Shown in pieces: positions 53,681 through 62,675 of a stretch of DNA of 64,000 nucleotides (positions within the stretch are counted from its first letter, which is position 1; every line of letters starts with the position of its first letter). The notes under the pieces were generated by a model, which was given only the letters and a program-made list of their open reading frames with translations, had not been told where the DNA came from and did no database searches. Origin of the DNA: an uncultured Faecalibacterium sp. (GTDB lineage: Bacteria > Bacillota > Clostridia > Oscillospirales > Ruminococcaceae); contig CALWZL010000111.1 of NCBI GenBank assembly GCA_944385995.1, positions 1 through 64,000 on the forward strand. Direction: 5' to 3'. The translations under genes were made by a program, and so were the position numbers.

Positions 53681-54208
53681 TTATTTAACCAGGATTACAT
53701 CCTGTCCCTCAGTAACCTTGCCGGTCGCAATCGGCTCGACGCTGGTAAAGTCGTCGGTGTTGGTGACAACCACCGGAGTGGTCAGTTTATAGCCAGCAGC
53801 CGAGATGGCGGCCATATCGAACTTCAGCAGCAGCTGACCCTTCTTGACCTTATCGCCAACCTTGACCTTGGGCTCATAGCCCTTACCCTTGAGTTCGACG
53901 GTATCCATACCAACATGGATCAGAATCTCAACACCGTTGTCGCCCATCAGGCCAACTGCATGGCTGGTCTCGGCAACCTGCTCGATAGTACCGTCAAAGG
54001 GAGCAACAATCTCACCCTTCGAAGGCTCGATGGCGCAGCCTTTGCCCAGTGCTTCGCTGGAGAAGACGGGATCGTCAATCTCGCTCAGGATGCGCATTTC
54101 GCCCTCCAGAGGAGCACAGACAATCTTATCGCCGGCAGGTGCAGCGGGCTTTGCAGCCGGTGCAGGCTCAGTCTCTTTTTTGTGGAACAGATTGGAAAAG
54201 AATCCCAT
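53681..54208 (-). CDS. crr: PTS glucose-type EIIA protein
   Basis: A stand-alone EIIA of the glucose family, 175 residues, which passes phosphate from HPr to a sugar permease. A short N-terminal tail (FFSNLFHKKETEPAPAAK) is followed by the EIIA domain: APLEGEMRILSEIDDPVFSSEALGKG, the first His in ETSHAVGLMG, and the phosphorylated His in ILIHVGMDTVEL near residue 103, then GDKVKKGQLLLKFD. No EIIB/EIIC gene is beside it. AAGGAG lies 9 nt before the ATG. It has its own short transcript. Confidence 0.93.
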   Translation of the reverse strand: MGFFSNLFHKKETEPAPAAKPAAPAGDKIVCAPLEGEMRILSEIDDPVFSSEALGKGCAIEPSKGEIVAPFDGTIEQVAETSHAVGLMGDNGVEILIHVGMDTVELKGKGYEPKVKVGDKVKKGQLLLKFDMAAISAAGYKLTTPVVVTNTDDFTSVEPIATGKVTEGQDVILVK

Positions 54209-54286
54209 AACGCGTTTCTCCTTATCATTGCCAGATTAGCTGTTTAATCCAGTTGTCCAGACAGATCGCAGCTTGTTTCATATGCA

Positions 54287-54315
54287 ATTCTACCACATTT
54301 TTCAGTGATTTACAG
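54287..54315 (-). promoter_or_regulatory. candidate promoter for the EIIA gene
   Basis: On the minus strand TAGAAT (54292-54287) is a fair -10 and CTGTAA 17 nt upstream a weak -35, about 80 nt before the gene. Confidence 0.35.
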
Positions 54316-54424
54316 CAGAAAAGGGCACAAGATTTACATTTCGTGAATCAGCCCAAAACAGCACCAATTTTTTTGTAAAATTCAACCATTGAAATGCGGC
54401 ATTTTCTGTGTACAAGGACCTGTT

Positions 54425-54892
54425 TTAGAGCTCGTAAGCCTTCCGCAGTGCCTCATAAGCGGCGTCCTCGTTCTCACTGCGGACCAGCAGGGAAATATCC
54501 AGGTCACTGGTGGTAATCAGGTGAACTTCGATCTCAGCTGCAGCGAGTGCGCTCAAAGCGCGGGCTGCCACGCCGCAGCTGGTAACCATCTCCTCACCGA
54601 ACAGGTTCAGTTTGGAGTAACCAACGCTGATGAGGGGCGCCGCCTTGGCATCAGGGTCCAGCTTGGCCGCCGAAATGGCTTTCATCACCAACGGAAGGTC
54701 ATTGCTGGAAGCTGTGAAGCTGAAGTCCAGCCGCGTGCCGTGGGGAGCACTTTGGCTGATCATGTCCACAACGATGCCGGTATCCGAAAAAATTTTGAGA
54801 TACCGTGCCAGGCTGCCGGCACTGAAGGCAGCGTCCTGCACGCTGATCATCATGACGCCGGGTTCGATGCTGATTTTCGATACTCCGTACAT
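54425..54892 (-). CDS. stand-alone ACT-domain protein like the aspartokinase regulatory part
   Basis: A 155-residue protein made of two ACT domains with no kinase domain. ARYLKIFSDTGIVVDMISQS and GVAARALSALAAAEIEVHLITTSDLDISLLV follow the pattern of the C-terminal lysine/threonine-sensing part of aspartokinase. It is the last gene of an asd-dapA-dapB operon, so a regulatory role in aspartate-family flux is a fair inference. ATG 54892 has GGAG 9 nt upstream. It might pair with a separately encoded catalytic subunit, or arise from a truncated lysC. Confidence 0.82.
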   Translation of the reverse strand: MYGVSKISIEPGVMMISVQDAAFSAGSLARYLKIFSDTGIVVDMISQSAPHGTRLDFSFTASSNDLPLVMKAISAAKLDPDAKAAPLISVGYSKLNLFGEEMVTSCGVAARALSALAAAEIEVHLITTSDLDISLLVRSENEDAAYEALRKAYEL

Positions 54893-54956
54893 AATAACGC
54901 TCCATTCTGCCCTCAAAAGGCGCAAAGTAATTCTGCTTTACATTCATTTGACACGT

Positions 54957-56249
54957 TCAGGAGAAGTCCAAAAACGCCGGATCAATGTATTTTTCTGCGG
55001 TGGAACGGATGTATTCATAGCTGAAGTCGCTACTGTTGGCCCGTACACCGTGAGCGGCGGCCAATTCGGGGGTATAGTCCCGATAGAGATAGGTCCGCAC
55101 ATCCGATTTGTTCGTCCCATAGTGGGTGACAGTGGGATGCAGTTTCGGATTGACCAGTCCCAGCGTAACAGTTCCGTCGGGGGCTGTGCTTTTTTGGAAT
55201 TGCAAGCTGAGAATGGCACCAATCATCTGATCTTTTTTGTTCTGGGTACTCAAGAAGTTCCCCAGCGAATAGGCCACGAAAACTTGCCGTCCATCTGCTG
55301 CTGTCCGCCATTCTGCATTCTGAATCACGTGGGGATGGGTTCCTACTATGACATCTGTACCCCAGTCTGCCAACTGCTGCGCCAATGTCCGCTGCGCATC
55401 GGTGATGGTATGGCTGTCCTCAACGCCCCAATGTGTTCCGACCACCACAAAATCGGCCAGTTCCGCCGCTTTTCGCACCTGCTGTTCCATCACGTCGGTT
55501 TGATGGGTATAAATCACATTGGCTTCCATTGCATTGTTGCGGGGGATTCCATTGGTATGCTCCGTATAAGACAGATAGGCAATGGTAATGCCGTTGACCG
55601 TCTGCAAGGGAATGCTGCCATAATCCTCTTCGCCGCACCAAAGACCGGTTGTCACAACATCTTCCGGCATAGATGCCCAAAATCGGCGTGTAGCAGCAAT
55701 ACCATTGCTGCCCTTGTCATAGGTGTGATTGTTGGAGAGACTGAACACCCGAATTCCTGCGCGGTACAGCGCTCTCGCACAATCACCAGGCGTCGAAAAG
55801 CAGGGATAGGTAGAAGGGACCAGCTCGTCGGTGCAGAGTGTTTCCTGATTGATCCAGTTTACATCAAAACCGCTGTAGAAGGGGATCAAATTCTGATAGC
55901 AATAGTCAAAACTGTACTGCACATCGCCGACAGCCCGTGCTGCGGCCTGCTCATAGATTTTGGCGTGGATCAGGTTATCGCCAGAGGCCGAAAAATTCAC
56001 CGTCGCAACCACTGGTTCAGGTGCCGGCTCCGGTTCAGATGGCGGAATGCTGGAGGCTATTGGATCTATTGGATGGGGTTCTGTCGTGACAGACTCTCCC
56101 GATTGGAAACCACCCAGCCCCACACAGAAGGCCAATGCAGCCAACAGTACTACCAAAACACACCAATAGGGCAATGGACCTTGGGAAGGGGCCGCATGGC
56201 GCGGGTTTGTACGGTGCCGTCCGGGCGGCCCGGATGAATGCTTGCTCAT
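54957..56249 (-). CDS. CapA family (PGA_cap) metallophosphatase-like protein
   Basis: A 430-residue protein with an N-terminal membrane segment (about 27-48), a Pro/Glu-rich linker and a CapA domain. The metal-site motifs are SASGDNLIHAKIYEQ near residue 90, SLSNNHTYDKGSNG near 171, VVVGTHWGVED near 270 and VIVGTHPHVIQ near 300. CapA proteins are linked to poly-gamma-glutamate handling, but many family members have no known substrate. It lies inside the lysine operon. AGGAG precedes the ATG. Confidence 0.88.
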   Translation of the reverse strand: MSKHSSGPPGRHRTNPRHAAPSQGPLPYWCVLVVLLAALAFCVGLGGFQSGESVTTEPHPIDPIASSIPPSEPEPAPEPVVATVNFSASGDNLIHAKIYEQAAARAVGDVQYSFDYCYQNLIPFYSGFDVNWINQETLCTDELVPSTYPCFSTPGDCARALYRAGIRVFSLSNNHTYDKGSNGIAATRRFWASMPEDVVTTGLWCGEEDYGSIPLQTVNGITIAYLSYTEHTNGIPRNNAMEANVIYTHQTDVMEQQVRKAAELADFVVVGTHWGVEDSHTITDAQRTLAQQLADWGTDVIVGTHPHVIQNAEWRTAADGRQVFVAYSLGNFLSTQNKKDQMIGAILSLQFQKSTAPDGTVTLGLVNPKLHPTVTHYGTNKSDVRTYLYRDYTPELAAAHGVRANSSDFSYEYIRSTAEKYIDPAFLDFS

Positions 56250-56306
56250 GGTCTTGTTCTCCTGCCGGACAAATATCCGGTCGGTGCGTCCTGGATGGTC
56301 AAGCGA

Positions 56307-57065
56307 TCAGCGCTCGGCAATCAGGTCGCTCATGTTATACAGGCCAGGCTCCTTTTTGGCGAGGTAAAGGGCCGCATTGATGGCACCATTGGCAAACACA
56401 CTGCGGGAGTAGGCTGTATGTTTGAGGGTGATAACCTCATCCGGCCCACAGAACAGAACTTCGTGGTCTCCCACAATGCTGCCGCCCCGCACCGAGCTGA
56501 TACCGATTTCCATGGGGTCGCGCTTGGCCCGCACCGAGGAGCGATCATAAACATAGTGATAACCGCCGTTGTTTTCCTCGTTGATGGCATCAGCCAACAT
56601 CAGAGCAGTCCCGCTGGGAGCATCCACTTTATTGTGGTGATGTTGCTCAACGATCTCTACGTCGTAGGCAGTGCCAAGAATGGCCGACGCACGCTTGCAC
56701 AGTTCGGCCAGCAGGTTAATGCCAAGGGACATATTGGCGCTCTTGAATACGGGCACACTGCGGGACAGCTGCACAATCTTCAGGTTCAACTCATCCGACA
56801 TACCGGTGGTGCACAGAACAATGGGCATCTTATGCACTTCGCAGTAGGGGAGAATTTTTTCTACAGCAGCGGGGGAGCTGAAGTCAATGATGACATCGCC
56901 GCGGCCAGCCAGGTCCTCAGGGCTGTTGACCACGGGAATACCATTTTGTTCGCCGGCGTTCAGGTCAATGCCTGCCACAACTCGGCAATCCTCCCGCTGT
57001 CCAATCATATCACAGAGGACATGGCCCATTCGGCCGCCGATACCTTGAATGACAATATCCGTCAT
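56307..57065 (-). CDS. dapB: 4-hydroxy-tetrahydrodipicolinate reductase
   Basis: DapB performs the second committed step of the diaminopimelate/lysine pathway. The 252-residue protein has the nucleotide-binding GIGGRMG near residue 8, VVIDFSSPAA, VLCTTGM and the catalytic EQHHHNKVDAPSGTA near 150. The start ATG 57065 has AAAGGAA 9 nt upstream. Third gene of the asd-dapA-dapB operon. The pathway also supplies dipicolinate for spores. Confidence 0.96.
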   Translation of the reverse strand: MTDIVIQGIGGRMGHVLCDMIGQREDCRVVAGIDLNAGEQNGIPVVNSPEDLAGRGDVIIDFSSPAAVEKILPYCEVHKMPIVLCTTGMSDELNLKIVQLSRSVPVFKSANMSLGINLLAELCKRASAILGTAYDVEIVEQHHHNKVDAPSGTALMLADAINEENNGGYHYVYDRSSVRAKRDPMEIGISSVRGGSIVGDHEVLFCGPDEVITLKHTAYSRSVFANGAINAALYLAKKEPGLYNMSDLIAER

Positions 57066-57142
57066 GGTTTGCGATTCCTTTCTGTTTGATGAGGTAAATG
57101 CCCGGAATTCCAGTGGCTCTCCGGGCATTTATATAAAATCTG

Positions 57143-58036
57143 TTATGACAGCAGACCATGGGCGCGCAGAGCCTGCTCAATCGTGGCTTTCTGTGCGTCA
57201 CCCGGTTCCACCAAGGGCAGGCGGCACTGACCAGCCTGCCAGCCCAGCAGATTCATTGCATACTTGACCGGGATGGGGTTGACATCGCAGAACAGCGCGT
57301 CGCTCAGAGGCAGCATCTCCAGCTGGAGACGACGGGCCTTGTCGGTGTCACCATCAAACCAAGCTTTGCAGCAATCGTGCACCAAAGTGGGTGCCACATT
57401 GGACACTACACTGATGACGCCCTTGCCGCCCAGGGACAGCAGCGGCAAAACCTGGTCGTCGTTGCCCGAGTAGATGTTCAGTGCATCCCCGCAGAGGGCC
57501 GCGATCTGGGCTACCTGAGCAATGTTGCCTGAGGCTTCCTTGATGCCGTTGATGAGCGGATGCTCACTGAGCTTCTTGGCAGTTTCCGGCTTGATGTTGA
57601 CGCCGGTGCGGGAGGGCACATTGTAAACAATTACAGGAATGCCGCCTGCCTCCGCCATGGCAGTAAAATGAGCTACCAGGCCAGCCTGGCTGGTCTTGTT
57701 GTAGTAAGGGGTAACCATCAGCAGGCCATCTGCGCCGCAGGCAGCCGCACCGGCAGCCAGTGCGCAGCCATGGGCGGTATCATTGGAGCCTGCGCCTGCC
57801 ACCACCGGGACACGATGGGCTACCGTGTCCACTGCAAACTTGATGGTGGACAGCTGTTCCTGATCGGTCATAGTGGAGCATTCGCCGGTGGTGCCGCAGA
57901 TCACAATGGCGTCGGTGCCACGGGCAATCTGGTCCTCGAGGATCTGCCCCAACACGTCAAAGTCGATGCTGCCGTCCTGGTGCATCGGGGTGATGATTGC
58001 CACCGCCGCACCCGTAAAAACAGGCTTTTTCATCAT
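57143..58036 (-). CDS. dapA: 4-hydroxy-tetrahydrodipicolinate synthase
   Basis: DapA condenses pyruvate with aspartate semialdehyde. The 297-residue protein has GTTGECSTMTDQEQ near residue 44, the Tyr-bearing VYNVPSRTGVNI near 134 and the Schiff-base Lys in INGIKEASGN near 162. Two adjacent ATGs (58036, 58033) are possible; AAAAGGAG is 9 nt before the first. Second gene of the operon, after asd. Confidence 0.96.
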   Translation of the reverse strand: MMKKPVFTGAAVAIITPMHQDGSIDFDVLGQILEDQIARGTDAIVICGTTGECSTMTDQEQLSTIKFAVDTVAHRVPVVAGAGSNDTAHGCALAAGAAACGADGLLMVTPYYNKTSQAGLVAHFTAMAEAGGIPVIVYNVPSRTGVNIKPETAKKLSEHPLINGIKEASGNIAQVAQIAALCGDALNIYSGNDDQVLPLLSLGGKGVISVVSNVAPTLVHDCCKAWFDGDTDKARRLQLEMLPLSDALFCDVNPIPVKYAMNLLGWQAGQCRLPLVEPGDAQKATIEQALRAHGLLS

Positions 58037-58094
58037 AACAAGGCTCTCCTTTTCAGTTATGGGTTTGATTTGAGTCAGGACACATGCAGGTGCA

Positions 58095-59180
58095 TCAGTC
58101 GAGATAGCCTTTGGCGGCCAGCAGCTCAGCCAGCAGCACACCGCCGCCAGCTGCGCCCCGCAGGGTGTTGTGGCTCATACATGCAAACTTGTAGTCAAAG
58201 AGGGTATCTTCCCGCAGGCGGCCGATGCAGACAGCCATGCCGTGCTCGGTATCGCGGTCCAGCTTGGGCTGGGGACGATCGTTTTCTTCAAAATAATGCA
58301 GGAACTGCTTGGGTGCGCTGGGCAGATTCAGCTCCTGGGCAGGACCCCGGAAGTTCTTCCATGCCTCCAAAATCTGCTCCTTGGTGGGCTTCTTTTCAAA
58401 GCTCACAAAGACCGCGGCGGTATGACCATCCGAAACGGGCACACGGAAGCACTGGGCCGTGATGATGGGTTTTTCGGCATTGACAATCCGGTCGCCCTCA
58501 ATGTGACCCCACAGCTTGAGAGGTTCCTGTTCGCTCTTTTCTTCTTCACCGCCGATATAGGGAATCACATTATCAATGATCTCCGGCATACGGTCGAAGG
58601 TCTTGCCAGCGCCCGAAATAGCCTGATAGGTGCAAACCAGCGCCTTGGTAACGCCAAAGTCCTTCATCAGGGGATGGAAGGCGGGGACATAGCTTTGGAG
58701 GCTGCAGTTGGACTTGACAGCGATGAAGCCGCGCTTGGTGCCCAGACGCTTGCGCTGGGCCGGGATGATCTCGATGTGGTCGGCGTTGATCTCGGGAACG
58801 ACCATCGGGACATCAGGGGTGCCACGGTTGGCACTGTTGTTGGAGACCACCGGGCATTCAGCTTTGGCATAGGCTTCTTCCAGCGCCTTGATCTCACTCT
58901 TGGGCATGTTGACTGCACAGAAGATGAAATCCACCTGGCTGGCGATCTTCTCGACCTCAGCTGCATCCTGGACAACCATCTTCTTGACGCTCTCCGGCAT
59001 GGGGGTGGTCATGGCCCAGCGGCTGCCCACTGCATCCTCGTAGGTCTTGCCCGCACTGCGGCTGGAAGCCGCCACAACGGTCAGTTTGAACCAGAGATGA
59101 TTCTCCAACAGGGTGACGAACCGCTGGCCGACCATGCCGGTCGCACCGACGATGCCTACCTTATAAGACTGCTTATTCAT
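58095..59180 (-). CDS. asd: aspartate-semialdehyde dehydrogenase
   Basis: Asd reduces aspartyl phosphate to the semialdehyde shared by lysine, methionine and threonine synthesis. The 361-residue protein has GIVGATGMVGQR at the N-terminus, the catalytic Cys in KSNCSLQSY near 160 and the His-bearing RVPVSDGHTA near 250. The SNCSLQ form and length resemble the archaeal/fungal-type Asd rather than the E. coli type. ATG 59180 follows AAAGGAAAGGTG. First gene of the minus-strand operon, so it sets expression of dapA, dapB, the CapA-like gene and the ACT gene. Confidence 0.95.
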   Translation of the reverse strand: MNKQSYKVGIVGATGMVGQRFVTLLENHLWFKLTVVAASSRSAGKTYEDAVGSRWAMTTPMPESVKKMVVQDAAEVEKIASQVDFIFCAVNMPKSEIKALEEAYAKAECPVVSNNSANRGTPDVPMVVPEINADHIEIIPAQRKRLGTKRGFIAVKSNCSLQSYVPAFHPLMKDFGVTKALVCTYQAISGAGKTFDRMPEIIDNVIPYIGGEEEKSEQEPLKLWGHIEGDRIVNAEKPIITAQCFRVPVSDGHTAAVFVSFEKKPTKEQILEAWKNFRGPAQELNLPSAPKQFLHYFEENDRPQPKLDRDTEHGMAVCIGRLREDTLFDYKFACMSHNTLRGAAGGGVLLAELLAAKGYLD

Positions 59181-59250
59181 TTCAAGCACCTTTCCTTTCA
59201 AAACCGGATCGAAATTTTGCTTCATTTGCCGAATGAAATGTATCGGCGGC

Positions 59251-59279
59251 TTGCAAACCGGATTGTGTTGCAATATAAT
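59251..59279 (+). promoter_or_regulatory. sigma-A-type promoter for queA
   Basis: TTGCAA (59251-59256) and TATAAT (59274-59279) are 17 nt apart. The transcript would start near 59286. Confidence 0.7.
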
Positions 59280-59301
59280 AAAGACCAGTTGTATAAAACT
59301 T

Positions 59302-59331
59302 ATGATATCATTGATACGGCTTCCGTGTCAA
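59302..59331 (-). promoter_or_regulatory. sigma-A-type promoter for the asd operon
   Basis: On the minus strand TTGACA (59331-59326) and TATCAT (59307-59302) are 18 nt apart. The transcript would start near 59295 and run left through the queA promoter. Confidence 0.65.
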
Positions 59332-59356
59332 CCCACTGGAAAGGCGAATACATCTC

Positions 59357-60385
59357 ATGTTGAAAAAAGATTTTTGGTACGATTTACCCAAAGAGCTCAT
59401 TGCTCAGGAGCCGGTCAGCCCCCGCGATGCTGCCCGTCTGATGGTTCTGAACCGGGAGAACGATTCCATGGAACACCGTATTTTCCACGACCTTCCGGAT
59501 TATCTTATGCCGGGGGACCTGCTGGTCGTGAACAATTCCAAGGTTCTTCCGGCCCGAATCGTGGGCATAAAGCAGCCCACCGGGGCAGTTTGTGAACTTT
59601 TGCTGCTCCGTCAGGCCAGGGGAGATCAGTGGGAGTGTCTGGCAAAACCCGGCAAAAGGATGCACCCGGGCAATGTCATCACCTTCGGGGACGGCACCCT
59701 GACAGCCACCGTGGATGAAACCATGGAGGATGGCAACAAGCTGGTCACATTCCATTACGATACAGAGACCCTCTACGAGAAGCTGGACGAATTTGGCAAG
59801 ATGCCTCTGCCGCCCTATATCACCAAACAGTTGGAGGATCAGAGTCAATACCAGACTGTCTACGCCAAAGAGCTGGGCAGTGCTGCAGCTCCAACGGCCG
59901 GTCTGCATTTTACCCCGGAACTGATGGACGCCATCCGCGCCAAAGGAGTGGGCATTGCTGAGGTGACCCTCCACGTCGGTCTGGGCACCTTCCGTCCGGT
60001 GCAAGAGGATGAAATCACCGATCACAAGATGCACAGCGAATGGTACTCCATCAGTGAAGAAACCGCGCAGCGGATTCAGGAAACCAAAGCCTCCGGTCAC
60101 CGGGTGATTGCCGTGGGCACCACCAGCTGCCGCACCCTGGAGGCAGTAGCCGCCAAGTACGGCGAAATTCGTCCCTGCAGCGGTAATACCAGCATCTTCC
60201 TGTATCCGGGTGTCGAGTTTCACTGCATTGATGGCCTCATCACCAACTTCCACTTGCCCGAGAGCACCCTCATTATGCTGGTGTCAGCTTTTTACGGCTA
60301 TGAAAAGACCATGGCAGCTTACAAGGTGGCCGTGGAAGAAAAATATCGTTTCTTCTCTTTCGGCGATGCCATGCTGATCCTTTAA
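59357..60385 (+). CDS. queA: S-adenosylmethionine:tRNA ribosyltransferase-isomerase
   Basis: QueA makes epoxyqueuosine from preQ1 on tRNA using SAM. The 342-residue protein has FWYDLPKELIAQEPV at the start, RIFHDLPDYLMPGDLLVVNNSKVLPAR, APTAGLHFTPEL near residue 180 and HVGLGTFRPV. The ribosome-binding site is weak (AAAGG about 12 nt before the ATG). tgt, the other queuosine gene, follows 210 nt later with its own promoter. Confidence 0.96.
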   Translation: MLKKDFWYDLPKELIAQEPVSPRDAARLMVLNRENDSMEHRIFHDLPDYLMPGDLLVVNNSKVLPARIVGIKQPTGAVCELLLLRQARGDQWECLAKPGKRMHPGNVITFGDGTLTATVDETMEDGNKLVTFHYDTETLYEKLDEFGKMPLPPYITKQLEDQSQYQTVYAKELGSAAAPTAGLHFTPELMDAIRAKGVGIAEVTLHVGLGTFRPVQEDEITDHKMHSEWYSISEETAQRIQETKASGHRVIAVGTTSCRTLEAVAAKYGEIRPCSGNTSIFLYPGVEFHCIDGLITNFHLPESTLIMLVSAFYGYEKTMAAYKVAVEEKYRFFSFGDAMLIL

Positions 60386-60402
60386 AGACAGATCGCTTTC
60401 CG

Positions 60403-60431
60403 GTCCGGGCGCATAGGCGCCCGGACTTTTT
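60403..60431 (+). terminator. rho-independent terminator of queA
   Basis: GTCCGGGCGC and GCGCCCGGAC form a perfect 10-bp stem with an ATAG loop, followed by TTTTT. Confidence 0.9.
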
Positions 60432-60486
60432 GTCGGGGATGATGTCTGCGGAATGCGAAAAGGAAACGAAAACACCGGCTTTCCAG

Positions 60487-60515
60487 TTGCAAAAAATAGT
60501 CCCAGCAGGTATAAT
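60487..60515 (+). promoter_or_regulatory. sigma-A-type promoter for tgt
   Basis: TTGCAA (60487-60492) and TATAAT (60510-60515) are 17 nt apart, the same pair of hexamers as before queA. Confidence 0.7.
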
Positions 60516-60517
60516 AA

Positions 60518-61741
<1,224 letters not shown>

Positions 61742-61778
61742 AAGACCCGGTTTTTTCGCCGGATTTGCGGATTTGGCC

Positions 61779-61807
61779 TTGCATCCAGACGTATAAACCG
61801 GTATAAT
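61779..61807 (+). promoter_or_regulatory. sigma-A-type promoter for yajC
   Basis: TTGCAT (61779-61784) and TATAAT (61802-61807) are 17 nt apart. Confidence 0.7.
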
Positions 61808-61841
61808 AACGATAAACAAACTCGAGAGGAGAATTTTTACA

Positions 61842-62162
61842 ATGACAGGCACTGAAAGCTATCTTAGCTTGTTTTTTACCCTCGCACTGATGGTGGTTTT
61901 GCTTTACTTTATGATCTACCGTCCCCAGAAGAAGCAGGAGAAGAAGGACGCCGCCATGCGCAACAGCCTTGAAATCGGCGACCAGGTGACCACCATCGGC
62001 GGTGTCATTGGCCGTGTCGTCGCCATCAAGGACGACACCTTTGTCCTCGAAACCGGCAGCGACCGCGTCAAGATTCGCTTTACCAAGACCGCAATCGGCT
62101 CGGTTGAGAAGTTGAATATGGATAATGCGTCCACTGCATCTTCCAAGCCCGCCAAGAAATAA
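61842..62162 (+). CDS. yajC: preprotein translocase accessory subunit YajC
   Basis: YajC associates with SecDF and SecYEG. The 106-residue protein has a single N-terminal membrane segment (about 6-27) followed by FMIYRPQKKQEKKDAAMRNSL and GDQVTTIGGVIGRVV, the family core, with VKIRFTKTAIGSVE near the C-terminal end. GAGAGGAG lies upstream of the ATG. It ends at a terminator whose 3' arm touches the next gene. Confidence 0.95.
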   Translation: MTGTESYLSLFFTLALMVVLLYFMIYRPQKKQEKKDAAMRNSLEIGDQVTTIGGVIGRVVAIKDDTFVLETGSDRVKIRFTKTAIGSVEKLNMDNASTASSKPAKK

Positions 62163-62180
62163 GTTCCCAAGCATATACAG

Positions 62181-62222
62181 CGCGCCTTCCTGCATAGAGA
62201 TAGTGCAGGGAGGCGCGTTTTT
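62181..62222 (+). terminator. terminator of yajC that runs up to the next start codon
   Basis: CGCGCCTTCCTGCA (62181-62194) and TGCAGGGAGGCGCG (62204-62217) form a 14-bp stem with one G-T pair, followed by TTTTT at 62218-62222. The next base is the ATG of the following gene, and that gene's GGGAGG ribosome-binding site (62208-62213) is within the 3' arm. Confidence 0.85.
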
Positions 62223-62621
62223 ATGTCTGCAAATACCATTCGTCTGTCGGTACCTGTTCATGTAGTAGCTGCTTTCGCGGTAGGATGTGCTGCTGCCGCA
62301 GGCTGTGGGGCGTCGTTTGCATCTCTGATGGTGGCCCGAGGACTGGGCTTATCTGCTGCCGGGCCCCTCGCAACAGGGGCTATCTGTGCCGGAAGCCTGG
62401 TAGGCGGCTGGGTGCTGGCTCTGCTCCAAAAAAGCAGGGGATTGCTCTGGGGCGGAATGTTGGGCACAGTCTATGCGTTAGCCCTGTTAGGGATTCAGCT
62501 CGCCCAGGACACCACCCCTGATCCTGTCCAGCTGGTGCGGCTGGGATTGATGATTCTGGCCGGAGCTGTGGGAGGTTATGCCGGAACTCTGCGCAACGGA
62601 AAAAGACGCCATCACCAATGA
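62223..62621 (+). CDS. TIGR04086-type small membrane protein
   Basis: A 132-residue protein with four hydrophobic segments, rich in Gly and Ala, of the TIGR04086/YrzE kind found after yajC in many clostridia. SLVGGWVLALLQKSRGLLWGG and GAVGGYAG are the clearest blocks. The start follows a terminator directly and its ribosome-binding site would be masked when the hairpin forms. Function unknown. The family call is from topology and position. Confidence 0.7.
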   Translation: MSANTIRLSVPVHVVAAFAVGCAAAAGCGASFASLMVARGLGLSAAGPLATGAICAGSLVGGWVLALLQKSRGLLWGGMLGTVYALALLGIQLAQDTTPDPVQLVRLGLMILAGAVGGYAGTLRNGKRRHHQ

Positions 62622-62675
62622 TACATCGAGAGCCAGAGCCGGGTTATCCCGGCCCTGGGCAGGAGGACAAGTTCT

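Noticed and set aside
54630..56237. 535-codon open frame on the plus strand opposite the CapA-like gene
   Set aside because: The minus-strand frame has the CapA motifs, signal/membrane segment and ribosome-binding site; this one has none.
59181..59300. Lysine riboswitch before asd
   Set aside because: The leader from the predicted start is only about 115 nt and shows none of the expected paired core; a lysine riboswitch is longer.
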